Counted from the stretch's first letter, positions 28,180-36,826 are shown. The stretch: 64,000 nucleotides of DNA from Hyphomicrobium sp. (GCA_025351425.1 JANXVY010000040.1:1-64000); one strand, 5' to 3'. The notes: generated from the letters alone by a model not told the origin. Translations and numbers: made by a program.

Positions 28180-28756
28180 ATGCGCATCGTCATTATCCCA
28201 GGTCAGCCCGACGGTTCCGTGCATCACCTTTTGCATGCAATGGCGGATTCGTATGCGGAAGGGGCTCGTTTCGCCGGGCACGAGGTGCGCCGGATCGAGG
28301 TCGCGAAGCTGGAGTTTCCGCTGTTGTGCACGCAGGCGGATTTCGAGACCGGACAGCCGCCGCCCGCCTTGAAGCAGGCCCAGGACGACATGCGCTGGGC
28401 GGAGCACTGGGTGTTTCTGTTTCCGCTCTGGCACGGCACCATGCCCCGCGCTATTCAAGGGTTTTCTCGAACACGTATTCCGGCCAGGATTTGCGATGGA
28501 GTATCAGAAGAGCGGGTGGCCGAAACGGCTGCTGGCGGGGCGGTCCGCCCGCATCGTCGTCACTATGGGGATGCCGGCGCTGATGTGCCGGTGGATGTTT
28601 GGTGCTTACGGCGTGCGGTGTTTCGAGCGCAGCATGCTGGGTTTCGCCGGCATCAAGCCCATTCGCGCGAGCCTCTATGGGCTAACGTTCGCCGACGACA
28701 GGAAGTGCGCGCGCTGGGTCGAGGGTCTGCGTGGGTATGGCGTGCGCGGGACGTGA
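28180..28756 (+). pseudogene. Flavodoxin-fold NAD(P)H oxidoreductase, frameshifted
   Basis: The first frame (28180-28447) encodes MRIVIIPGQPDGSVHHLL and continues to VFLFPLWHGTMP, the N-terminal half of a flavodoxin-2/quinone-reductase-type FMN protein. The second half continues in another frame as KGFLEHVFRPGFAMEY, GRSARIVVTMGMPALM and MLGFAGIKPIR to the stop at 28756. Removing one C from the CCCC run at 28444-28447 restores a single 191-residue protein. Either the gene is inactive or the base is a sequencing error. Confidence 0.8.
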
Positions 28757-28796
28757 CGCGGCTGGTTTGAGCGGAACTTCGACCAAGGAGGTAACA

Positions 28797-29090
28797 ATGT
28801 ACGCGGGTATTCGTCAGGCAAAAGCAAAACCGGGGATGGCCGAAGAGCTGGCGCGCCGGATCAAGGAAGGGGCGATCCCGATCATCAGCGATGTGCCCGG
28901 TTTCAATGCCTATTACGTCGTCTATGCGCCGGACGACACGGTGATCGCGGTCAGCATTTTCGACAACTATGAAGCCGCTCGCGAATCCAACAAACGTGCG
29001 CTCGAGTGGATCGAGCAGGAGCTCGCGCCACTGTTGGCTGGGCCGGCGACGTCGCTGGCTGGCCCCGTGATCGTGCATACGCTTGCCTGA
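28797..29090 (+). CDS. ABM-domain (YgiN-like) small protein
   Basis: A 97-residue dimeric alpha-beta barrel protein. The start at 28797 has an ideal ribosome-binding site (AAGGAGGT). The sequence MYAGIRQAKAKPGMAEELAR followed by FNAYYVVYAPDDTVIAVSIF and the helix ARESNKRALEWIEQEL fits the antibiotic-biosynthesis-monooxygenase family. Substrate unknown. It follows the broken oxidoreductase by 40 bases and may have been cotranscribed with it. Confidence 0.8.
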   Translation: MYAGIRQAKAKPGMAEELARRIKEGAIPIISDVPGFNAYYVVYAPDDTVIAVSIFDNYEAARESNKRALEWIEQELAPLLAGPATSLAGPVIVHTLA

Positions 29091-29114
29091 TCGTGTTCAG
29101 CAGGTGCGCCGTGG

Positions 29115-29984
29115 CTATTTAGGCCGCGCCATGTACGTGAGATAGGCAACCAGGTCGTCGAGGTCGGAAGCGGGCAGTACTTTCTCGTTAAAGCCGCTCA
29201 TCTTCTGATCGGGCCAGGTGCGCACCCCCTTGGGATCGCGGATCAATTTACGCAGACCGTCCGGCGTCATGTAAGCGGTGGGGCTCATGGGGCGCGACAG
29301 GTCGGGCCCCATCGTGCCCTCGCCCGCGCCATCGAGCTTGTGGCAGGCCAGGCAGTGTTTCACGAAGACTGGCAAGCCGCGCTGTGCGGGCGCGATTTCC
29401 CCGGCGGACGTTGTCACCGCCAGTTGCGGCCAGCGGTGCGCCGGGCTTTCTACGAAGGTCAATTCCACAAGGGCATACGGCCACTGCTCGGGACCGACGT
29501 TCGACGCATGCGGATTCTGCCACACCAGGAAGAAGGGGCCGGCGGATTGGGATTTGCCCGGCAGGTTGGGCCAGGGCGCTTTGGGGTCTTCGATCGCGAT
29601 CCAGGGCACTGCTCCGCCGGAACGGCTTGATGTGAGGAGGCTCATGGGCAGCTGCGAGACGAAGCCGTCCGTCGCGCGCGCCTCGATGGTATCGACGCCC
29701 GCATCCGCAGCCGTGCCCAGGATGGCCAGCAACGGCACGGCGCGGTAGGTCATAGGCCGTTGGTAGGCAGGGTCTTTTTCGATGGTGAGGTCGATGGCGT
29801 CGGGCCGTGCACCCAGGATCGCTTGAGGAAACGATAAAACGGTCTCGCCGAAGCTGAGCTTGAGGGCTGCCTCGCCAGCACTTGCGGCGGGGATCAGCCA
29901 GAGCCAACCGGCGAGCATGGCGCTTACGACCTTCCGCCTCTGGTCCCCGAATTCCAAGCGTAGGTACTCCTTCGCGCGCCACAT
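29115..29984 (-). CDS. Periplasmic monohaem cytochrome c with N-terminal sulfite-oxidase-like region
   Basis: A 289-residue exported protein. A GTG at 29990 or ATG at 29984 is the likely start; the signal sequence is AMLAGWLWLIPAASAG. Residues ~40-200 resemble the ligand-binding part of SorA/YedY-type proteins (TYRAVPLLAILG, SQLPMSLL, PWPNLPGKS) without a molybdopterin cysteine that I can identify. The C-terminal class I cytochrome has the haem site HCLACHKLDGAGEG and a likely axial Met in QKMSGFNEK. It should transfer electrons in the periplasm; the partner is unknown. Confidence 0.82.
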   Translation of the reverse strand: MWRAKEYLRLEFGDQRRKVVSAMLAGWLWLIPAASAGEAALKLSFGETVLSFPQAILGARPDAIDLTIEKDPAYQRPMTYRAVPLLAILGTAADAGVDTIEARATDGFVSQLPMSLLTSSRSGGAVPWIAIEDPKAPWPNLPGKSQSAGPFFLVWQNPHASNVGPEQWPYALVELTFVESPAHRWPQLAVTTSAGEIAPAQRGLPVFVKHCLACHKLDGAGEGTMGPDLSRPMSPTAYMTPDGLRKLIRDPKGVRTWPDQKMSGFNEKVLPASDLDDLVAYLTYMARPK

Positions 29985-30046
29985 ACGCACTGGAGCAGGT
30001 CAGCACTTCAGCGGGGGGACATCAAGCGTCCCGGGCGTGGAAGCGC

Positions 30047-30225
30047 TAGAGCAAATTCCGATCCTACGGAATCGGAATTTTGCTCTAGGTTCTTGTTTTT
30101 TCGCATTTTCATTTTCATGGAGCGAGGCTTCGCCGTCTTCATGGAGCGAGGCTTCGCCGTCTTCAAGGAGCGAGGCTTCGCCGTCGACGACGAACCGGGA
30201 TCCACTTCGTCGGAAAATGCTCTAG
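30047..30225. repeat. 179-bp composite CTAG-bounded element, copy 1
   Basis: The left end is a hairpin, CTAGAGCAAATTCCGATCC with its complement and TTTGCTCTAG. The centre has three 24-bp units of the form CATGGAGCGAGGCTTCGCCG plus TCTT. The right end reads CGACGAACCGGGATCCACTT and CGTCGGAAAATGCTCTAG. An inverted and nearly identical copy is at 59621-59800. The terminal CTAG supplies the stop codon of parC. Confidence 0.9.
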
Positions 30226-32486
30226 AACGCAGGGCCGAACGTGTTGGAACGGGGGAAGCCCTTGGGGGCGAGCTTGCCGGCCTGGGCGCGGGCTCCTTGC
30301 CATTCGGCGAGGTCGTTGCCAGTGAGCGTGAAGGTGCGGCCGGCGCTGTCGAGCCAAGTCAGGCCTGCGGCCGACGAGAACACGCGGGCGTCCATGAGCG
30401 TGCCATCTTTGATGCGCTGGAGAATGACGCCCTTGCCGCGCGCCATCTCGTTGACTTCCGACAGCGGGAAGACCAGCAGCTTGCGGTTGTCGCCGATGGT
30501 TGCGACGCTGTCGCCCTCCACGGGGACGACGAGGCGGGCCTCCTCGCCTTCGGACACGTTCAAAATCTGCTTACCCTTGCGGGTGGAGGCGATGACCTCA
30601 TCCTCGGGCACCACGAAGCCGTAGGCGGCGGTGGAGGCGACAAGAAGTTTACGGCCGGGCTGGAAGACGAACATCTCCAGGAAGTCGCTCGATTCCTCGA
30701 TGTCGACCATGAGGCGCACGGGTTCGCCGTGACCGCGGCCGCCAGGCAGTAGGTTGGCTTCTAGCGTGTAGAAGCGGCCATTGGTGCCGAGAATGATGAG
30801 CTTGTCGGTGGTCGAGCATTTGACGGCGCGCTTCAGGCTGTCGCCCTGCTTGAATTCGACCTTGGCCAGATCGTCCTGGTGGCCCTTCAGCGCGCGGATC
30901 CAGCCCTTGTCGGAGAGGACGACGGTGATGGGTTCCTTTTCGATGAGGGCCTGGGAGAGGTCGACGTCGATGGTGGGGGCGTCCTCAAAGGTCGAGCGGC
31001 GGGCACCGAGCTTGGTCTTCTTCGAATAGCGTTCGCGGGTCGCCTTGATTTCCTCGGTGATGCGCGCCCACTGGAGGTCGTCGGAGGCGATCAGGTCGAG
31101 AAGGCCTGCGCGCTCTTTCGAGAGCTTGTCGTGCTCACCGCGGATTTCGACTTCTTCGAGCTTCGAGAGCGAGCGCAGACGCAGGTTCAGGATCGCTTCG
31201 GCCTGGACCTCGGAGAGCTTGAACTTGGCGATCAGCTGGGCCTTGGGGTCGTCCTCGTAGCGGACGATGCGGATCACTTCATCGAGATTCAGGTAGGCGA
31301 TGAGGTAGCCGTCGAGCACTTCCAGGCGATGCTCGATCTTGGCTAAGCGGTGTTTCGAGCGGCGGATCAGCACCTCGACGCGGTGCTCGAGCCATTGCTG
31401 GAGGACTTCCTTGAGCGACAGGACGCCCGGCACCTGACCGGCGGAGAGCACATTCATGTTGAGGCCAAAGCGGACTTCCAGCTCGGTCAGCTTGAACAGG
31501 CTTTCCATTAATACGAGGGGGTCCACGGTGCGGGACTTGGGCTCGAGGATGAGACGGATGTCTTCGGCGCTCTCGTCGCGCACGTCGCCGAGCAAGGGCA
31601 GCTTCTTGTCGGAGAGGAGTTCTGCAAGCTTCTCGATCAGCTTGGATTTCTGCACCTGATAGGGGATCTCGGTGACGATGATCTGCCAAGTGCCGCGGCC
31701 GGTATCCTCCTTGGTCCAGCGGGCGCGCTGGCGGAACCCGCCGCGGCCCGTGCGGTAGGATTCGATGATGCTCTCGCGGCTCTCCACGATCACGCCGCCT
31801 GTGGGGAAATCGGGGCCTGGGACGAACTCCACCAATTTTTCGATGGTCGCGTTCGGGTGCTTGATCAGATGCAGGGCGGCGGCGCACAACTCGTCCGCGT
31901 TGTGGGGCGGGATGTTGGTTGCCATGCCGACGGCAATGCCGGCCGAGCCGTTGGCCAGGATATTGGGAAATGCTGCGGGGAGGACGACCGGCTCGCGCTC
32001 TTTCTCGTCGTAGTTGGGGCGGAAATCGACCGCATCTTCGTTGAGACCGTCCAGGATGCTCGCGGACGTGTCGGTCAGGCGGGCTTCGGTGTACCGGTCG
32101 GCAGCGGCGTTATCGCCGTCGATGTTGCCGAAGTTGCCCTGGCCTTCGACGAGGGGGTAGCGCTGGGAGAAATCCTGCGCGAGGCGGACCATCGCTTCAT
32201 ACAGCGCGACGTTGCCATGGGGGTGGTATTTGCCCATCGCCTCGCCGACGATGCGGGCGCACTTCATGAACGAGGACGGCGGCTCGAGGTTCAACGTCTG
32301 CATCGTATAGAGGATGCGGCGATGGACGGGCTTCAAGCCGTCGCGCACGTCGGGGAGCGCGCGGTGCATGATGGTCGACAGAGCGTAGGCAAGATAGCGC
32401 TCTTCCAGCGCCGTCTTCAGCGGGATCGCTTCAAAGCCGGGGCGGCCAGGTTCATCAGGCGGGGGCAGAATCGGTTTCTTGCTCAT
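30222..32486 (-). CDS. parC: DNA topoisomerase IV subunit A
   Basis: A 754-residue type IIA topoisomerase subunit that, with ParE, unlinks daughter chromosomes. The start at 32486 gives [20 protein letters not shown]; the family block [14 protein letters not shown] follows, and the active-site tyrosine is Tyr132 in [12 protein letters not shown] long coiled-coil region ([20 protein letters not shown]) and a beta-pinwheel C-terminal domain are present. The stop codon is contributed by the repeat element, so the last residues may differ from relatives. The open frame to 33095 overlaps the stress genes and is not coding. Confidence 0.95.
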   Translation of the reverse strand: MSKKPILPPPDEPGRPGFEAIPLKTALEERYLAYALSTIMHRALPDVRDGLKPVHRRILYTMQTLNLEPPSSFMKCARIVGEAMGKYHPHGNVALYEAMVRLAQDFSQRYPLVEGQGNFGNIDGDNAAADRYTEARLTDTSASILDGLNEDAVDFRPNYDEKEREPVVLPAAFPNILANGSAGIAVGMATNIPPHNADELCAAALHLIKHPNATIEKLVEFVPGPDFPTGGVIVESRESIIESYRTGRGGFRQRARWTKEDTGRGTWQIIVTEIPYQVQKSKLIEKLAELLSDKKLPLLGDVRDESAEDIRLILEPKSRTVDPLVLMESLFKLTELEVRFGLNMNVLSAGQVPGVLSLKEVLQQWLEHRVEVLIRRSKHRLAKIEHRLEVLDGYLIAYLNLDEVIRIVRYEDDPKAQLIAKFKLSEVQAEAILNLRLRSLSKLEEVEIRGEHDKLSKERAGLLDLIASDDLQWARITEEIKATRERYSKKTKLGARRSTFEDAPTIDVDLSQALIEKEPITVVLSDKGWIRALKGHQDDLAKVEFKQGDSLKRAVKCSTTDKLIILGTNGRFYTLEANLLPGGRGHGEPVRLMVDIEESSDFLEMFVFQPGRKLLVASTAAYGFVVPEDEVIASTRKGKQILNVSEGEEARLVVPVEGDSVATIGDNRKLLVFPLSEVNEMARGKGVILQRIKDGTLMDARVFSSAAGLTWLDSAGRTFTLTGNDLAEWQGARAQAGKLAPKGFPRSNTFGPAF

Positions 32487-32579
32487 GGGGCTTGCTACCC
32501 CAGGCTCAGGCCAAAGCTCAAGTGCAGTGGCGACACAGGTTGGGGAAGAGGTGTACAGCGCGGCCGTTTGGCGCCCGGG

Positions 32580-32605
32580 GGAACGCGGCGCGGCTGTTTT
32601 GCGTT
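32580..32605 (+). promoter_or_regulatory. EcfG-type promoter GGAAC-N17-CGTT
   Basis: GGAAC at 32580-32584 and CGTT at 32602-32605 with a 17-base spacer match the alphaproteobacterial general-stress sigma factor consensus. It lies about 75 bases upstream of the 53-codon frame at 32679. Confidence 0.55.
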
Positions 32606-32678
32606 TATCAACACTGCCACCACACGATGGCCGGAGGTCCCGTATGGCAGGGACAAGCCCACCACAGGAGATGCCGTC

Positions 32679-32840
32679 ATGATCGTAACAGCGCACATCA
32701 GTATGAGGCCCGACGCCGGGCCAGCCGATCCGCCGCGACCGATGGTCGAGCCCGAGCCAGCTCCGGCTCCGCCGCGGCCGGCCGATCCGGAACAGCCCCC
32801 GATGCAAGATCCGCCCGACGCGCCACTGAAAGCCGGCTGA
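32679..32840 (+). CDS. Proline-rich microprotein (53 aa), probable stress gene
   Basis: This short frame has a clear ribosome-binding site (AGGAG eight bases before ATG) and an EcfG-type promoter upstream. It reads [20 protein letters not shown] and continues as an acidic Pro/Ala-rich sequence to PDAPLKAG. No domain is recognised and it is probably disordered. The combination of promoter, ribosome-binding site and neighbouring csbD favours a real general-stress gene. Confidence 0.55.
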   Translation: MIVTAHISMRPDAGPADPPRPMVEPEPAPAPPRPADPEQPPMQDPPDAPLKAG

Positions 32841-32880
32841 CTGCCGGTGCCGAGGGTTCGCTTTAGACAAAAGGTGAGCA

Positions 32881-33048
32881 ATGAAACCGAGCTTAAATTT
32901 GGAAGACGCAATTTGGCCTAAATCGGCGGAAGGGCGCGCGGCGGATATCGCGCTGCCCGATTCAATTCTTGACGCGCTGAGCCAGTTGTATTGGGGCGAA
33001 AGATGTCCGCAAACGCTTGGCGGAAGTGACGATGCCGGAACAAAGTAA
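32881..33048 (+). CDS. Small protein of unknown function (55 aa)
   Basis: A 55-codon frame beginning [20 protein letters not shown] with AAGGTG seven bases before the ATG. A segment [15 protein letters not shown] looks like an amphipathic helix. It has slight resemblance in position and size to NepR-type anti-sigma factors but lacks their conserved core, so that is not claimed. It ends seven bases before the EcfG promoter of csbD. Confidence 0.45.
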   Translation: MKPSLNLEDAIWPKSAEGRAADIALPDSILDALSQLYWGERCPQTLGGSDDAGTK

Positions 33049-33054
33049 AAGATT

Positions 33055-33079
33055 GGAACCTTATGAAGGCGGGTGCGTT
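33055..33079 (+). promoter_or_regulatory. EcfG-type promoter GGAAC-N16-CGTT upstream of csbD
   Basis: GGAAC (33055-33059), a 16-base spacer and CGTT (33076-33079) form an exact general-stress promoter, giving a leader of about 30 bases before csbD. Confidence 0.75.
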
Positions 33080-33117
33080 TTATTCGTGTTATCAATCCCT
33101 AACGAAGGTGGATATTC

Positions 33118-33333
33118 ATGAGCAGTACTTCGGACAAGATCAAGGGCTATGCCAACGAAGCAGCCGGCTCCGTCAAGGAAACAGTCGGGAAGGTGGTCGG
33201 CTCGGACAAGACTGAGATCGAAGGCGCCGCGCAGAAGATCAAGGGCGAGGCCCAGGTGGCGACCGGCAAGGCCAAGGATGCCGTCAAGGACGGCGCCAAC
33301 AAGGTCGCCGATGCGATCAACAAGAAACTCTGA
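33118..33333 (+). CDS. CsbD family stress protein
   Basis: A 71-residue hydrophilic, lysine- and alanine-rich protein. It has the CsbD pattern: [20 protein letters not shown], then [20 protein letters not shown]. Members accumulate under general stress and their molecular role is not known. An EcfG-type promoter lies upstream and a rho-independent terminator downstream, so it forms its own transcription unit. Confidence 0.92.
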   Translation: MSSTSDKIKGYANEAAGSVKETVGKVVGSDKTEIEGAAQKIKGEAQVATGKAKDAVKDGANKVADAINKKL

Positions 33334-33351
33334 GTTGAAATCAGTATCTGA

Positions 33352-33385
33352 AAGAAGGGCGATTTCGAATCGCCCTTCTTTTTTT
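33352..33385 (+). terminator. Rho-independent terminator of csbD
   Basis: A 13-bp stem (AAGAAGGGCGATT/AATCGCCCTTCTT) with a three-base loop is followed by a T-run. Confidence 0.92.
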
Positions 33386-33504
33386 GTTTTCATTCGGCTG
33401 CAAAATAAGCCGAGGTTGGTGTGCGTGATGCAATCTCAGCCTCAATCTGCGGGAATTTGACGAATCAGGTATGGTCGGCTTTTCGCTCGCATAGGGAGGC
33501 TCCC

Positions 33505-33792
33505 ATGGCCGATAAGACGATGCTCGTGATGGCTGGCAAGAAAATGCCGGTTGCCAAGGCTGTGAAGCGCACGCTGCAGGTTGCCTGCGCGGTCGGGATT
33601 ACGGCGGTGGTGGCGCTGGCATTGATGCTTTCGAGCGGATTGCTTCAGGCCAAGGGGTCTTATCTGCAGGCCTGGTCGATTTGGCTTTCGTTCATCAATC
33701 GGCCCGACATCCAAGCCACGATGGTGCTGACGGCGGTGGTGACCGTTCTATTCGTGTACTGGCAACGCGACCAGGAACGCGGCGGGCGTTAA
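33505..33792 (+). CDS. Small two-helix membrane protein
   Basis: A 95-residue protein with AGGGAGG upstream of the ATG. A basic N-terminus (VAKAVKRTLQVACAVG) precedes a membrane helix (ITAVVALALMLSSGLLQA). A second helix (ATMVLTAVVTVLFVYWQRDQ) ends near the C-terminus. No family is recognised. Confidence 0.65.
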   Translation: MADKTMLVMAGKKMPVAKAVKRTLQVACAVGITAVVALALMLSSGLLQAKGSYLQAWSIWLSFINRPDIQATMVLTAVVTVLFVYWQRDQERGGR

Positions 33793-33830
33793 CGATATCG
33801 GCGTGGGAGCAGGATGCGAGAGCAACTGTG

Positions 33831-33880
33831 GAGCAAGTGACGAGCAGGTGACGAGCAGGTGAAGAGCAGACGAGAGCAGG
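33831..33880. repeat. GAGCAG short tandem repeats
   Basis: Three to five loosely periodic units of about 11 bp (GTGACGAGCAG) lie downstream of the membrane-protein gene. The complementary motif, CTGCTCACCGT, is tandemly repeated at 36980-37051. Confidence 0.6.
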
Positions 33881-33977
33881 AACACGGTTGCCGTCGTCAG
33901 ACGGTAACTTGTGCTTCTGATGTGGGTTGTACAGATGGTGCTCGTTTCGATTGCATGACGGGATGAGTGGTTTCAAT

Positions 33978-34883
33978 CTAAGCGGGCGGTTTGAGGGGTG
34001 AGGTGCCATCGATGGCGCGGAAACTTTCGCCTGCAAGCCGCCGTAGCGCCTTGGCGGTTTTGCGCCGGCTGGAAAACTCGGCGCGTTGCCCTAGGCGGGG
34101 GTGGATGGCGGCCGCGAGCTTTACGAGCGGCCGATAGGCTTCGCCCTTCGTCCACTCGTCGGTGACGGCACGCGCCGCCGACCGGAAACCTTGCGTCCCC
34201 CCGCGCGCCGGCAATTCCTGCACGCGCAATTCCTGCAAGCGCTGGGCAAACGCCAAGCCTAGATTGAACCACTCCTGCTGGTTCCAGTTTTTGCCGTGCA
34301 GCAAGTGATAGGCGAGCGGCTGCGCCACGCTTTCGACCTTCACGCCTGCGGCGTCGAGTTCGAGTGGCAGCATATAGTCCCACCAATGCAGGCCCACGGC
34401 GAACGTACGATCGGGGATCTGCGCCAAAACGCTGGCGTGGGCTGCGAACAGGTCGAAGCCCTGGTAGAATTCACCGCCGGTGTCGGTGAGGCGGGCCAAG
34501 TCCGTGCGCCGGGCCATCAGCGCCTGGCTGGGTTCCAATCGCCTGACCTTTTCTGCAAAGTCGAAGCTCGGACGCAGCAGGATGTCGGCGTTTATGATGG
34601 CGACCGGGCCTTGCGTCAGGGATGCCGCCGCCGAAAACAGGTCGGCGACGAACACGACTGGCTTGCCGTGCAGTTCTTTCGCGGTGCGCTTCGTGCGCAC
34701 CACCTCCAAAAGGCCAGAGAAGGGCACCACGTCGTCAGGTCCGTTGACCGAGACGACGTGAAAGCCGGACGCGATCCAGGAGCGGATGCACGCCTCTTGA
34801 TACGCGGCGCCGATCTCGGTGCCATGCTCATCGTGGCGTGACATGGATGGCGCGACCGACGTGAACAGCGGGATGGGGGGCAT
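33978..34883 (-). CDS. Glycosyltransferase-like protein of unknown function
   Basis: A 301-residue protein. The N-terminal half resembles a GT-A-type nucleotide-sugar transferase fold, with AAYQEACIRSWIASGFHVVS at the start and a possible metal site in AIINADILLRPSF near residue 98. A conserved-looking WWDYMLPLELDAAGVKVE follows. The C-terminal ~80 residues are basic. No specific family can be named with confidence. It starts four bases after the stop of the MoxR ATPase gene, so the two are probably cotranscribed. Confidence 0.7.
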   Translation of the reverse strand: MPPIPLFTSVAPSMSRHDEHGTEIGAAYQEACIRSWIASGFHVVSVNGPDDVVPFSGLLEVVRTKRTAKELHGKPVVFVADLFSAAASLTQGPVAIINADILLRPSFDFAEKVRRLEPSQALMARRTDLARLTDTGGEFYQGFDLFAAHASVLAQIPDRTFAVGLHWWDYMLPLELDAAGVKVESVAQPLAYHLLHGKNWNQQEWFNLGLAFAQRLQELRVQELPARGGTQGFRSAARAVTDEWTKGEAYRPLVKLAAAIHPRLGQRAEFSSRRKTAKALRRLAGESFRAIDGTSPLKPPA

Positions 34884-34887
34884 GCCC

Positions 34888-35733
34888 TCACTCCCCTTTG
34901 CGGCGGGTGAGGAAGGCCAGCCGTTCGAACAGGTGGATGTCCTGCTCGTTCTTCAGCAGCGCGCCGTGGAGCGGGGGGATCAGCTTGCGGGGGTCCTGTT
35001 CGCGCAGGGTTTCGGGAGAAATGTCCTCGTTCAACAAGAGCTTGATCCAATCCAGCAGCTCGGATGTGGACGGCTTCTTCTTGATGCCGGGGACGTCGCG
35101 CACGTCGTAGAAAATGCGCAAGGCTTCGGCGACGAGGCGCTGCTTCAAGCCTGGAAAATGGACATCCACGATCTGCTGCATCGTCTCGGGGTCGGGGAAT
35201 TTGATGTAGTGGAAAAAACAACGGCGCAAGAAGGCGTCGGGCAGTTCCTTTTCGTTGTTCGACGTGATGATCACCAGCGGGCGTTTGGCGGCCTTGATCG
35301 TCTCGCCGGTCTCGTAGACGAAGAACTCCATGCGATCGAGTTCCTGCAGCAGGTCGTTGGGAAACTCGATGTCGGCCTTGTCGATTTCGTCGATCAAAAG
35401 CACCGGGCGCGCGGCGTTGGTGAAGGCATCCCAGAGCTTGCCGCGCTTGATGTAGTTCTTGATGTCGGCCACGCGCGCGTCGCCCAACTGACTGTCGCGC
35501 AGGCGCGAAACGGCGTCGTATTCATACAGGCCCTGATGAGCCTTGGTGGTCGATTTGATATGCCACTCGATCAGCGGGGCGCCGATGGCGGTGGCGACTT
35601 CCTGGGCTAGCACAGACTTGCCGGTGCCAGGTTCGCCCTTAATCAAGAGCGGGCGCTCGAGCGTGATGGCAGCGTTGACGGCAACCTTAAGGTCCTGGGT
35701 TGCGACGTAATTTTTCGAGCCTTGGAATTTCAT
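34888..35733 (-). CDS. MoxR-type AAA+ ATPase
   Basis: A 281-residue AAA+ ATPase. The start at 35733 gives MKFQGSKNYVATQDLKVAVN. Walker A is KGEPGTGKSVLAQEV, Walker B is VLLIDEIDKADIEFPNDLLQ, sensor 1 is VIITSNNEKELPDAFLRRC, and a C-terminal lid domain follows. MoxR ATPases usually act as chaperones with a von Willebrand A-domain partner to activate metalloenzymes. No VWA gene follows here; the downstream gene is a glycosyltransferase-like protein, so the target is unknown. Confidence 0.88.
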   Translation of the reverse strand: MKFQGSKNYVATQDLKVAVNAAITLERPLLIKGEPGTGKSVLAQEVATAIGAPLIEWHIKSTTKAHQGLYEYDAVSRLRDSQLGDARVADIKNYIKRGKLWDAFTNAARPVLLIDEIDKADIEFPNDLLQELDRMEFFVYETGETIKAAKRPLVIITSNNEKELPDAFLRRCFFHYIKFPDPETMQQIVDVHFPGLKQRLVAEALRIFYDVRDVPGIKKKPSTSELLDWIKLLLNEDISPETLREQDPRKLIPPLHGALLKNEQDIHLFERLAFLTRRKGE

Positions 35734-35800
35734 TCGGGCGCTCTGCTGGTTTGGTGGTTGCGCAGACCCCAGCACGGCACGAGTGGGGCCACAAGACGCG

Positions 35801-35833
35801 AAAACGCCGCCACCGGGGAGGACGGTGACGGCG
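35801..35833 (-). terminator. Leftward rho-independent terminator upstream of moxR
   Basis: On the minus strand the stem CGCCGTCACCG/CGGTGGCGGCG (one U-G pair) is followed by TTTT. It lies upstream of the moxR start, so it must end a different leftward transcript. Confidence 0.6.
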
Positions 35834-36072
35834 CTTCAAGCGCTTAGCGCGCTGCACGAGACGGCTGCAGGCAAGACGGATGGTTGCAAATCAGCGCTTG
35901 GCGGCGCCGGGGAGCAGGAGGAGGAGCGTTTGCGGCCATACGGATTGCTGGGGAGGGTGCTGCCGGCTCGTCTTTCGTTCGCGGTTGGCGCCGCGCATAC
36001 CTCTCGGTTTTGGTTGACGAATGTGGGTGGATGATGTGGGGAACGTCTTGGAGGCGAACAACTATAGATTGC

Positions 36073-36097
36073 ATTATAATCATTAATAAAACCTTAA
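36073..36097 (-). promoter_or_regulatory. CtrA-type box with TATAAT -10 element
   Basis: TTAATAAAACCTTAAC at 36083-36098 is an exact TTAA-N7-TTAA match. On the minus strand it sits four bases before TATAAT, as expected for a CtrA-controlled leftward promoter. ATTATAAT is palindromic, so direction is not certain. Confidence 0.45.
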
Positions 36098-36337
36098 CAT
36101 GCGTCCAGCTTGTGGTTTGGGGGCGGATTTGGGGCCGGGTCATGAGCGCTGGCGGGGGAACCGAGCAAGGCTTTGGGAATGGGACATATTTCCTTGACAC
36201 TGCCCCGTGTCCGCCGCAAGAGGAGGCACGTTTTTTGCTCGCTTGAGTGGCTGCTGAGTGGCGCGCCCGGTTGGGTCATGTCACAGCCAAGCGCCGCTTA
36301 GGTGCGGTGCACAGGGAGAGCCTCACGGGGCAGACCA

Positions 36338-36826
36338 ATGAGCAAACGAGACACCAGGCCGAAAGCTGCCGCGGGTTCGCCCCTGCCGCCTAAGCGAGCG
36401 CTGGACGTGCCGTCTCAGGCGCCGGCCGGCGAGTATCGGCCGAGCGAAGACGAGCCGTTTATGAACGATCGCCAGCGCGCCTATTTCCGGGCCAAGCTGA
36501 TCGCCTGGCGCAACGACATCATCCAGCAGACGCGCGAAACGTTGGTTGGCCTGCATGAAGATACCGGGCAGCATGCCGATATCACCGACCGGGCCTCGTC
36601 AGAAACTGACCGGGCAAACGAGCTTCGGGCGCGGGACCGGCAGCGCAAGCTGGTCGCCAAGATCGGTGCGGCGATCGAGCGGATCGATACCGGGAACTAC
36701 GGGTATTGCGAGGAAACGGGCGAGCCGATCGGGCTGAAACGGCTCGATGCGCGGCCGATCGCGACGTTATCGCTCGAAGCGCAGGAGCGCCATGAGCGCC
36801 GCGAAAAGGTGTACCGGGAGGAATAG
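36338..36826 (+). CDS. dksA: DksA-family RNA polymerase-binding protein, zinc-less type
   Basis: A 162-residue transcription factor that binds the RNA polymerase secondary channel and works with ppGpp. It has a Lys/Pro-rich N-terminal extension, a coiled coil (FRAKLIAWRNDIIQQTRETL) and a C-terminal zinc-finger-like fold (GNYGYCEETGEPIGLKRLDA). The four canonical cysteines are replaced by Cys124, Thr127, Ser145 and Ala148, so zinc binding is unlikely. The start at 36338 follows GGGAGAG by some distance; the frame upstream to 36302 is not conserved-looking. Confidence 0.9.
   Translation: MSKRDTRPKAAAGSPLPPKRALDVPSQAPAGEYRPSEDEPFMNDRQRAYFRAKLIAWRNDIIQQTRETLVGLHEDTGQHADITDRASSETDRANELRARDRQRKLVAKIGAAIERIDTGNYGYCEETGEPIGLKRLDARPIATLSLEAQERHERREKVYREE

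Larger units (their letters stand above)
35734..36337. other. 600-base gap between moxR and dksA; candidate short leftward transcript
   Basis: No convincing long gene is present. On the minus strand, a CtrA-type box and TATAAT at 36073-36097 precede a stretch that ends in a terminator-like hairpin at 35801-35833. A 35-codon frame (35891-35998, minus strand, beginning MRGANRERKTSRQ) lies inside. On the plus strand TTGACA at 36194 may belong to the dksA promoter. The leftward transcript could be a small RNA or encode the short peptide. Confidence 0.4.

Noticed and set aside
32881-33048. NepR-type anti-sigma factor
   Set aside because: Size and neighbourhood fit, but the conserved NepR core (LRALYD and VPDRFLDLL-like motifs) is missing. 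Kept only as a small unknown protein.
35884-36246. A 120-codon plus-strand frame upstream of dksA
   Set aside because: Composition is Gly/Arg/Trp-rich and irregular, with no ribosome-binding site, and it overlaps the candidate minus-strand transcript.
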